Positions 46,956-64,000 of a stretch of DNA of 64,000 nucleotides are shown piece by piece; position 1 is the stretch's first letter; each line of letters starts with the position of its first letter. The notes beneath the pieces were generated by a model. It did no database searches. It saw only the letters and a list, made by a program, of their open reading frames with translations, and was not told the origin of the DNA. The stretch lies in NCBI GenBank assembly GCA_949361645.1, contig OX442427.1, positions 7,185,193 through 7,249,192 of the forward strand. Reading direction: 5' to 3'. This stretch comes from Spongilla lacustris (Eukaryota; Porifera; Demospongiae; Spongillida; Spongillidae). The position numbers were made by a program, and so were the translations under genes.

Positions 46956-49519
46956 TTAAATGCAATGCTTTTTGTGCACTGTATTGGCTACTTCAATTTC
47001 TCCAACAGCTGGAGCACGTAAAGCATTGATGATGGTCTCCCATGTGTGAGGACTGGTCTTCTGTTTCTTCCATTCTGTGAACACCTGTTCAAATGAATAT
47101 ATGTTTCTATCTGGTCTTCCAGCGTTCTCATCCTGTATGCTGTCCAAAGTTTTAGATGGTAGCTTCAACTGGATTCCAACCAACCTCCACTTTGAAGGTA
47201 TTTCTGCAGCAACATCATTCATGAGCTCAGTAGGTTCAGGAGAGGTTATACCTAGGAAGGAAATATGCAATGAAAGGTTTAAGCAGACAAAAATATGATA
47301 ATATAAGCTATAAACATCTTCAATTTCAAAGCCTGACATATCAAACAATTTATGTACCTTACCAATTATCCACATTTCATGCTTAGGAGACATGGGAAAT
47401 ATTTTCTGCTGGTTCATTGAACAGCATAAATTCTTTGTTTCTAGAGTTACAGATGTGTAAAAAGCTATGTGCCTTTCTTTAAATCTTCCACATGGACATA
47501 CAAAGCCAAGCTGTGGTTTGACTTTAAATGCATTAAAAACACTTTCTTTTATTTCTAGACAACACTTCTGACATATTTCAGATCTACCATGAACATGTAT
47601 TTCTATATGGGTCACATGATCCACCAATGTGACCACACAAGAGTGAAAGGACATCTTGATGCAATTTGAATGCACACACAACAGATTAATTCCATCCAAT
47701 GCAAGCTTCCATGTCTGTGAAAAAAGTAATGATGTAATAAGAAATCCAAATGCCCCACACTCAAGCCATCTGTTTTCATAATACACTGCACATGGCTCAA
47801 CAGAGTCAGGATGTAGGGACAGTGAAGCTTCAATATCCCTGGTTCCCAGACCTTTGAGGAGTGATGGCATGAAGTAATCATTATCATGTTTACTGACAAT
47901 TCCCAGGTGAAGGAGAAGACCAATCAGATCATGTGCCTCAAACATTGATGGTTTGTATGCTTGTGGAAAGTGCTGCTTCATCCAATCAATAAGTTTAACT
48001 GAAATAATTCCTTCCTCATAAGCCCTTATAAATAGGGGATCATTGGCTAGTGTATTTGTGTCATATTGAATGTGCTTAATGATCTCAGTGACAATGTCGA
48101 GAAGGGACTGTGGATTGGTGAAGACCACATTGGGAAGGATGTCTTGGTAGTACAATATGACATTGAGGTCAGAGAAGAACTGGAGGGCTGCTGCAGTGTC
48201 ATCCACCATGTGAAGTCTGCTGGCCACTTGATAGCACTCTTCAAAGCTAAGTAAGTCACTATTGGTCTTTGTGGATAGTGACTGCATCTCTTGGTGGAAC
48301 ACAAGCCATCTTAGGGGAATCTTTCTAGGCTTTATTCTATCTTTGATTGACAATACAGACTTGCATAGTTCTTTGACAACCTTCCTGTCTATTTCATCAG
48401 GCTGCTTTGTGTTTAGTGGAAAGATGAGCTCCTTCTTACGTCCATTGCTGTACATCAGGTGATCCTTCATTGAAGGTGTGAGGAGCTCTAGCAGCTGTTT
48501 ATTTTTGTCCTCCATTTTCTCACCATCACATTGGAGGTCTCGATGTGTACCAACTATGATGAGCCTTGAGTCTCCATCTTGGTCTGCTGTCTGTGTGGCC
48601 TGTGCACAACATTGGAGGATCTCCTTGTTGGTCAGTAAAGAGGCAGTGGAGGAGATACAGGTGCCTCTCTCATCATAGTACTCAACAGTGGGATGGTCAC
48701 TGAGCTTGTCACATAACCTAAGGACAAAGATGTTGAGATTGGTGTGGTGCATGAATGCAGGCAGGAGTTGATGGAACTGTGGCTGTCCTCCTGAGTCAAT
48801 GAAGTACAACCAGTCCACATCCTGGAGGGGTGGCGCATCCTTGGACCTGGCTATGCAGGGAATCAGTTGTTCTGTAACTTCAGATATTTGTGTTATGTCA
48901 TACAGTTTGAACACAGGGTTTGGTCTTATGTCTTGAGACATTGGCTGTAATAATTCTCTATTGGTATGAAATGTTTCAGAGTGAGATACTTTTTCAGTGG
49001 CTCTATTTGGAAGCTGAGGTGAATCTTTATGGAGAGGTTCATTTTGTCTTGTTGTGTTGATGGTATGACCCAGCAGGTCATACAGCTCTTTGTCTGTTAC
49101 CTTTTCAAATGTTGAATGTTCTTTGACTACTGTTAGAATGGTCTGAACAGGTCTCTCCATCACTGGTGTACTCTGTCTAACTTCAGGTGGTGGTTCATTG
49201 AATAACAAACGCAAGAGGTGTGTTTTCCCAACACCAGCTGCCCCAATGATTAAGATCTTCACAAAGGTAGCTAAAACATATCCATCTTTGAGGGCATCTT
49301 GGTATCTTACTACAGCTGCTCTGGGGTCCTCTTTGATAGTCACAAAGCTCTCTGTGATGGTTACAAGAAACCTATAATCATTTCATGTAATTCATTTCAT
49401 CCAATTATCATTATTGTAACTTACTTTCATTGACAAATACCATTTCTCCATTCCATTTCTGAACTGGACACCATTCAGGCTACAGAAAACATTGGAGTGG
49501 CATATTTGTGTGTGTGTGT

Positions 49520-49559
<40 letters not shown>

Positions 49560-52500
49560 ATATAGTTAATAGAATTCCGATTATTTTAGTTGTCCAAAAC
49601 AGAACAATGCACTAAATGACAGATACCTTTTATTGAACGTGACCTTTACTGTTACATAACACCTTTAAAAATGTCATAGTTATGATTATAATTATAGTCT
49701 AATAATATTGCATAGTAATAAACACGGAACGTATAACATGAACATATATGTAACTACCCAATCTAAACAGTCGTTAACTTAATTTATACAATTATGCTAT
49801 TTATAAAAATATAGCATTCATTTGTGTGCACCTGGTAAATGGAGTGGTGACTTACAAGCATTTGTCCAAGGTCACTTCTAACCTCTGGATTATTCTGTAT
49901 AATAAGACAGAAAAATAACACACTGTCATAACGATTTCATGATTCATACTAACCCATTGAGTTTGAATACCATTCCCATTGCGAGCAACTGCACATCTGG
50001 TGATGTCATCTCTGATCACCACAGATCCAGGGGGAAGTGCCTTTAATGATAGCTCATGATAATCGATTTTACTAGTGCACCATCAAACTCACATGCTGGA
50101 TAGGTCCAACAGATATGCCCATTCTGCCCCTCAGGTAGGTAATCACAGGTCCATTATTATAGGATGTGGCATAATCAAGGGGTAAAAGATCACATTGATC
50201 CCTCCATTGAGGGTCACATCCATGTTTCTCCACCAAGTACTTCACCATGGCTAGATTCCCATTATGAAAACATGCATGATGTAATAGTGATCTACCACAT
50301 CGACCTAGATATCCTGGACTGCACTTCCTTTCTTCAATGAGGTATATCAGGATGTCTAGGCTACCACTGAATGCAGCCTCATTGAGTGGAGTGTTTCCTT
50401 GTTCATCCTTTCCAGAGGGGTCACATCCATGCTTCTCCACCAAGTACTTCACCATGGCTAGATTCCCATTATGAAAACATGCATGATGTAATAGTGATTT
50501 ACCACATCGACCTAGATATCCTGGACTGCACTTCCTTTCTTCAATGAGGTATATCAGGATGTCTAGGCTACCAGGGAATGCAGCCAAATTGAGAGGAGTG
50601 TTTCCTTGTTCATCCTTTCCATAGGGGTCACATCCATGCTTCTCCACCAAGTACTTCACCATGGCTAGATTCCCATTCTTTTGACATGCATTATGTAATG
50701 GTGATCTACCCCATTGACCTGGACATCCTGGACTGCACTTCCTTTCTTCAATGAGGTATATCAGGATGTCTAGGCTACCACAGAATGCAGCCAAATTGAG
50801 TGGAGTGTCTCCATCTACATCTTTTGTACCAGGGTCACATCCATGCTTCTCCACCAAGTACTTCACCATGGCTAGATTCCCATTCTTTTCACATGCATTA
50901 TGTAATGGTGATCTACCCAATCGACCTGGACATCCTGGACTGCTCTTCCTTTCTTCGATGAGGTATATCAGGATGTCTAGGCTACCACAGAATGCAGCCA
51001 CATTGAGTGGAGTGTTTCCTTGTTCATCCTTTTCAGAGGGGTCACATCCATGCTTCTCCACCAAGTACTTCACCATGGCTAGATTCCCATTCTTTCCACA
51101 TGCACCATGTAATGGTGATCTACCCCATTGACCTGGACATCCTGGACTGCACTTCCTTTCTTCAATGAGGTATATCAGGATGTCTAGGCTACCAGGGAAT
51201 GCAGCCACATTGAGAGGAGTGTTTCCTTGTTCATCCTTTCCATAGGGGTCACATCCATGCTTCTCCACCAAGTACTTCACCATGGCTAGATTCCCATTCT
51301 TTTGACATGCATTATGTAATGGTGATCTACCCCATTGACCTGGACATCCTGGACTGCACTTCCTTTCTTCAATGAGGTATGTCAGGATGTCTAGACTACC
51401 ACATACAGCAGCCATATTGAGTGGAGTGTTTCCTTGTTCATCCTTTCCAGAGGGGTCACATCCATGCTTCTCCACCAAGTACTTCACCATGGCTAGATTC
51501 CCATTCTTTTCACATGCATTATGTAATGGTGATCTACCCAATCGACCTGGACATCCTGGACTGCTCTTCCTTTCTTCGATGAGGTATATCAGGATGTCTA
51601 GGCTACCACAGAATGCAGCCACATTGAGTGGAGTGTTTCCTTGTTCATCCTTTTCAGAGGGGTCACATCCATGCTTCTCCACCAAGTACTTCACCATGGC
51701 TAGATTCCCATTCTTTCCACATGCACCATGTAATGGTGATCTACCCCATTGACCTGGACATCCTGGACTGCACTTCCTTTCTTCAATGAGGTATATCAGG
51801 ATGTCTAGGCTACCAGGGAATGCAGCCACATTGAGAGGAGTGTTTCCTTGTTCATCCTTTCCATAGGGGTCACATCCATGCTTCTCCACCAAGTACTTCA
51901 CCATGGCTAGATTCCCATTCTTTTCACATGCATGATGTAATGGTGATCTACTCCATTGACCTGGACATCCTGGACTGCACTTCCTTTCTTCAATGAGGTA
52001 TGTCAGGATGTCTAGACTACCACATACAGCAGCCATATTGAGTGGAGTGTTTCCTTGTTCATCCTTTCCAGAGGGGTCACATCCATGCTTCTCCACCAAG
52101 TACTTCACCATGGCTAGATTCCCATTCTTTCCACATGCACCATGTAATGGTGATCTACCCCATTGACCTGGACATCCTGGACTGCACTTCCTTTCTTCAA
52201 TGAGGTATATCAGGATGTCTAGGCTACCACTGAATGCAGCCTCATTGAGTGGAGTGTTTCCTTGTTCATCCTTTCCAGAGGGGTCACATCCATGCTTCTC
52301 CACCAAGTACTTCACCATGGCTAGATTCCCATTCTTTCCACATGCATCATGTAATGGTGATCTACCCAATTGACCTGGACATCCTGGACTGCACTTCCTT
52401 TCTTCAATGAGGTATATCAGGATGTCTAGACTACCACATACAGCAGCCATATTGAGTGGAGTGTTTCCTTGTTCATCCTTTCCATAGGGGTCACATCCAT

Positions 52501-53596
52501 GCTTCTCCACCAAGTACTTCACCATGGCTAGATTCCCATTCTTTTCACATGCATTATGTAATGGTGATCTACCCAATCGACCTGGACATCCTGGACTGCT
52601 CTTCCTTTCTTCGATGAGGTATATCAGGATGTCTAGGCTACCACAGAATGCAGCCACATTGAGTGGAGTGTTTCCTTGTTCATCCTTTTCAGAGGGGTCA
52701 CATCCATGCTTCTCCACCAAGTACTTCACCATGGCTAGATTCCCATTCTTTCCACATGCACCATGTAATGGTGATCTACCCCATTGACCTGGACATCCTG
52801 GACTGCACTTCCTTTCTTCAATGAGGTATATCAGGATGTCTAGGCTACCAGGGAATGCAGCCACATTGAGAGGAGTGTTTCCTTGTTCATCCTTTCCATA
52901 GGGGTCACATCCATGCTTCTCCACCAAGTACTTCACCATGGCTAGATTCCCATTCTTTTCACATGCATGATGTAATGGTGATCTACTCCATTGACCTGGA
53001 CATCCTGGACTGCACTTCCTTTCTTCAATGAGGTATGTCAGGATGTCTAGACTACCACATACAGCAGCCATATTGAGTGGAGTGTTTCCTTGTTCATCCT
53101 TTCCAGAGGGGTCACATCCATGCTTCTCCACCAAGTACTTCACCATGGCTAGATTCCCATTCTTTTCACATGCATGATGTAATGGTGATCTACCCCATTG
53201 ACCTGGACATCCTGGACTGCACTTCCTTTCTTCAATGAGGTATGTCAGGATGTCTAGACTACCACATACAGCAGCTATATTGAGTGGAGTGTTTTCTTGT
53301 TCATCCTTTCCATAGGGGTCACATCCATGCTTCTCCACCAAGTACTTCACCATGGCTAGATTCCCATTCTTTTCACATGCACCATGTAATGGTGATCTAC
53401 CCCATTGACCAGGACATCCTGGACTGCACTTTTGTTCTTCTATTAAATATTTGACCATTTCTAGTTCACCATTAGCAGCAGCATAGTGCAGAGGTGTGTT
53501 GCCCTCATCATCCCTCTGATTTGGATCCAGCCCTCTTAGTTCCACCAGATATTTCAGTGCAGGAAGGTCTCCATTAGCAGCAGCTGTCCATAGTGT
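46956..53596 (-). CDS. Ankyrin-Roc-COR-death domain protein (ROCO GTPase, DAPK-like without kinase), minus-strand copy
   Basis: Exons in coding order: 53596-50093, 50040-49954, 49894-49856, 49458-49425, 49351-47363, 47251-46956. They join in frame to about 1980 residues; the first internal ATG is at 53545. The ankyrin exon encodes 16 double modules (32 repeats) plus caps. The Roc domain has GAAGVGKTH, DSGGQPQFH and GTHRD. A COR-like region and a Cys cluster (CQKCC...CPCGRFKERH) follow, and the death domain ends VHKKHCI. Exon lengths of the small linker exons (87, 39, 34) are identical to the plus-strand twin. The last intron (47252-47362, 111 bp) is a multiple of three without stops, so retention would insert 37 residues rather than truncate. 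An acceptor at 53597 implies an unseen 5' exon. Role inferred as for the twin: repeat-based sensing coupled to a GTPase switch and death-domain signalling. Confidence 0.87.
49505..49558. repeat. (TG)n microsatellite in an intron of the minus-strand ROCO gene
   Basis: About 54 bases of TG repeats with one interruption (TGAG). It lies in the intron between the 34-nt and 39-nt exons. The plus-strand twin lacks it. Confidence 0.9.
50200..53490 (-). repeat. 207-bp tandem repeat coding double-ankyrin modules (16 copies) with higher-order structure
   Basis: Sixteen units, most nearly identical. Modules 3-5 match 8-10 (offset 1035 bp, five units), and 9-10 match 12-13 (offset 621 bp, three units), so blocks of modules were duplicated. 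Variation is confined to a few codons per unit: after AA (VC, FP, FC, FS), after PG (QW, RL, QL, RC), before AC (H, G, N, D) and before KDEQ (SG, YG, SE). Confidence 0.92.
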
Positions 53597-54856
53597 CTGT
53601 GCAGGCAGGGATATGATTCATATGTATTGTCATATCTAAGCTACGCATGGAGGAAATGTGTCAAGCTTTCTTGCATGAAATCACAATGAATAGTGACCTG
53701 CAGGTATGTGAGGTTTGGTCTTTACAATAGTAGAGAGTAGTGACCTTCTGAGACAGGGTGTATGTAGTATGATATTTCAGGTGTCTAAACTAATTGACAC
53801 AGACAGATTATTAAAATGACATATGTAAACTCTAGTGTAATGTAGTTAGTTTTTCTGTACTGCATGTTTAAGTGAGTGTTATAGAAGATTGTTACAACTG
53901 TAGTTGCATCCAGAATTAAAGGGATAATCTAACCTTTGTTTATGTAAAACGTGATGCATTACACTCAAGCTATATCACCATGGTAACCATCAACTAAACC
54001 TTTGCAAAATGCAAGCACAAGAAGCTAAGTGAGACTATTTTATGATCACGTGCAAGTTAATGCAGGCAGAGGCTTAAACATGGAGTGGGGGTTGTGGTGA
54101 CACTTCATAAATTAGCAAAAAGAAATTTGTATCGTATTTAATTGCAATTATATGCATCTACTAGTTCAAAAGCATCCTATAAATGATTTAAATACAGCCA
54201 AACATTAAAGCAATATCTTGGTTTCAAATGCAGATGCCAGGCCACTGAAATCAACACTTTCATTGTCATGTTCCTATACTTGATTTCTACACATCTGAAC
54301 TTGCAACAACGTTAATGATGTCGGGTAAAGACTAAGCCAGTTGCAATGCTTCTTCGCTCCACAAGGAGCCTGTAAGGGACAGGTGGGCCTGCAACAGATT
54401 GTACCTGTCCTTGGAAAACATGACTTTTTAGCTAATCTGATATTTACTACTCTGTGGCTGTGTAAATGTGAGGTTTGCTCACATTTGTACTTCTGTAAAC
54501 CCGTATGCAAAATATCACATTTGACATAGCATTGGAGCGCTGTAGCAAATGTATGCATGTGTATGTATTTGATATGCCATGTGTACAATTGAATATTATT
54601 GCAAATGGCTTATTAAACCGGGGCCTTTTGTAGAAATCGTTTTAAAAAAAAATAGGGTTGAGGATGAGAGCCGAAAGCAACCCCCCCCCCCCCCCCCCCC
54701 CCCCCCCCGAGATAATTAGTGCCCAGACCGCCGCCACTGACCCCTGCCACCTTCTTACCTGCTTTCTGCTGAAGTTGGAGTACATGCTAGTTCATGCAGG
54801 AGGCGAACACTGCCACAAATCCTAACGCGTCCACTTCCGTTTTTGGAACGTATGGG
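53597..54856. promoter_or_regulatory. Upstream region of the minus-strand ROCO gene
   Basis: No exon could be identified although the gene should have one here. It includes a run of about 28 C (54681-54708). A minus-strand frame at 54274-54588 has no recognised domain. Confidence 0.4.
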
Positions 54857-54880
54857 GCAGTCTCTATTAATAGAGACTGC
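54857..54880. repeat. 24-bp perfect palindrome
   Basis: GCAGTCTCTATT followed by its exact complement AATAGAGACTGC, with no loop. It lies between the two divergently placed genes (minus-strand ROCO and copy D). Confidence 0.9.
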
Positions 54881-55742
54881 ACGAACCAAATATGGCAACA
54901 ACTTATTTTTGCTTATATATCATGAATAAATTACGATTGGGTAGTAGAGCGTGTATCACAGATTCTGCAGCGAGCATCGCACGATATTATTTTCCTGTGT
55001 ATATCTGCGTTATTAGCTTTCTTTCCATACATTTTTTCATCATACTATTCTGACCACCGGCCCCAGGGACTCATAATTGTATTCATAAGGTTGATAATGA
55101 TGGTATGCAAGTCACGCGCTATGACAGTCATTTTTATGGTGGTGCCTTTCTTTACACGTTGCACTCGGTACAAATCAGCCGAAGTCCTCATGCACCCTCT
55201 CGCAGATGATTATGGAGCATGACCACATCCCCCCCCCCCCCCCCCCCCCCATGCACAGCATGGTGACCCAAAAGATCAAGTGCAGTCAGTATCGGGGCAG
55301 AAGTGGCACATAAACCGGCCTTAAGTATACAACCCCAGCCACCACCTAATGGCCATCTGCAGCTGGTACCCATTTGACTCCACCAGGCAGCACTAGTATG
55401 AGTGCATAGAATGCTACATGCACCTTTGTACTACACTAAATTTAATATTCAGTGCTTGAGAATGACTTAACTCAATGCACTCAGAGATTTAAAAATTTTT
55501 GGCTTCAAAAGCACTTCTTTTAATCCCAGGCTTGAGGCACAAAGTGATTGGGGATCATAACAAGACCTAGTAAACACATGACCAGTTCATGTTTTGGTTC
55601 TCTGTTACACCTCCCTTAAATCAAATATAACATTATAGGTATGATGGTAGGTTTAGCTACAACCCACTCCCCCCCCCCCCCCCCACCACTGGAGGGTAGA
55701 CCTTTGGAACACCTTCTTTTACTTTAGCCACTTATAAATCAG
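54881..55742. other. Spacer with C runs
   Basis: Runs of C at 55231-55250 and 55670-55684. No gene or named repeat is recognised. Homology to the region upstream of copy C begins at about 55743. Confidence 0.4.
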
Positions 55743-56665
55743 TTATGTACACGTTATATACAAGTATGTCAACCATCTTATTTGCTCCAACGCCAGGGCA
55801 TTCCTGGCCTGCACTGGTTCACCTATCCTTGATATCACAGACAATGGTTAACAGGTCATATTTGTGCATGCACATCAGGACCCAGAAGATGTACATGTAT
55901 CCATTCCTAGCCATGATTGCATGACAATCTGGATTTTATCAGGATCTAGATGAAGTTTAATTTGAAGCCTAGGGATGTCTGCATTCATTTATTGTGTAAC
56001 TTGTATTGTAATCATTAATGTTGTACAACTATGTACTGTACTACTGTGTTATTAATTTTATAATAATGACATACATGTATATGCACATGCTTGCATTGGG
56101 TCTGGTGGCCAAAGATGAAAAGGTATATTGTGCCTCTTGCTTCCAGGCTCCATATACCTCCACACACATTGGGACAAATACCCAGTTTAGCTCACTGCAA
56201 GTGTATGTACATGGTCATGCTTCCTTCCTTCTGCTAAGAGGGCAGCTGACCCAGCTGTGGTACCCGCTTCAATAATAACAAGCACAGCAGTGAAGTCAAG
56301 GGCTGCAGGTTTGGAGCATACCCAATTGGGCAGGAGGACATCAGCAGGTCTGGTGTACAGGTCACTCCATACCATTGCTGCCTGGTTATCAATTTCGTTA
56401 CAGGTGGTTAACTTATATTAAATGTGTTCATCACAAACCTGGTGCTATCGTGTACCTGTAAATGTTATTGCTTGCCATAATAATAGATTGTAGACAATCT
56501 ATGCCATAATGCTCTCAGAGATAATTGTATGTTCCATGCAGACGTCGACTATTGCATGCATTTAATTAGTACTCACACTTGGCAGGGGAGGAGGGGCGGG
56601 GCGTCGGCTTTAAAGGAACGCCACGCCTTCCTGCATGCCCACACCCGGACCCTGCATATTTCTTC
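55743..56665 (+). promoter_or_regulatory. Upstream region of copy D with GC box
   Basis: Direct repeat of 35636-36597. GGGGCGGGGC at 56593-56602 resembles an Sp1/KLF site and lies about 65 bases before the ATG at 56666. No TATA box is evident at the usual distance. The short local GC/CpG-rich stretch contrasts with AT-rich surroundings. Confidence 0.45.

Positions 56666-64000
<7,335 letters not shown>

Noticed and set aside
50751..52787. Plus-strand frames repeated across the ankyrin array
   Set aside because: Shadow translations of the minus-strand 207-bp coding repeat; identical because the repeat is identical.
50200..53490. Regularly spaced direct repeats resembling a CRISPR-like array
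   Set aside because: Units are contiguous, coding and 207 bp long, with ankyrin translation; there are no unique spacers and the genome is eukaryotic.

Overview
The window looks like genomic DNA from an early-branching animal, most likely a sponge. Genes are split into many short exons with GT-AG introns (a few GC-AG) and conserved phases. The families are metazoan (Munc13/UNC13D-type exocytosis proteins, ankyrin-ROCO-death-domain proteins), and the spaces between genes hold eukaryotic transposon debris (BEL/Pao, hAT-like, Tc1/mariner-like, TTAA-type). Nothing is operon-like. The species assignment is inference; I could not search a database.

Layout. 1-115: scrap of a RecQ-type helicase. 1508-7037 (gene A) and 7527-14559 (gene B): two tandem plus-strand genes of one family with the order C2 - MUN (MHD1, MHD2) - C2, closest to Munc13-4/BAIAP3. 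I could follow 24 exons in A and 26 in B, with matching boundaries. 14938-16552: decayed third copy. 17359-22713: stretch bounded by inverted mariner-like ends, holding a RING-finger pseudogene, an orphan exon and an 800-bp polypurine tract. 22763-23754: hAT-like element. 23992-28332: plus-strand gene with ankyrin repeats, a Roc-COR GTPase module and a C-terminal death domain. 28640-35250: ROC pseudogene scraps, a TTAA-flanked element, BEL/Pao and other retroelement relics, and a lone death-domain ORF. 36598-41766: a fourth Munc13-like copy (C), dead from at least five independent lesions. 41852-43960: second BEL/Pao relic. 44300-46650: minus-strand ROC pseudogene split by a 1.64-kb almost perfectly palindromic foldback transposon. 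46956-53596: minus-strand twin of the ankyrin-ROCO-death gene, with 16 double-ankyrin modules against 6 in the plus-strand gene. 56666-64000: a fifth, intact-looking Munc13-like copy (D) running off the window.

Two multigene families are therefore interleaved and both are being copied: direct duplication for the Munc13-like genes (C and D lie about 20 kb apart within a long direct repeat) and inverted duplication for the ankyrin-ROCO genes. Munc13-4-type proteins prime secretory granules for release. Ankyrin-Roc-COR-death architecture recalls DAPK1 without its kinase and the repeat-sensor plus NTPase plus death-fold plan of intracellular immune receptors. A sensing/cell-death and granule-release neighbourhood is an attractive reading, but it is inference from co-location. 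Exon boundaries were placed by hand from splice consensus, reading-frame continuity and comparison between copies.
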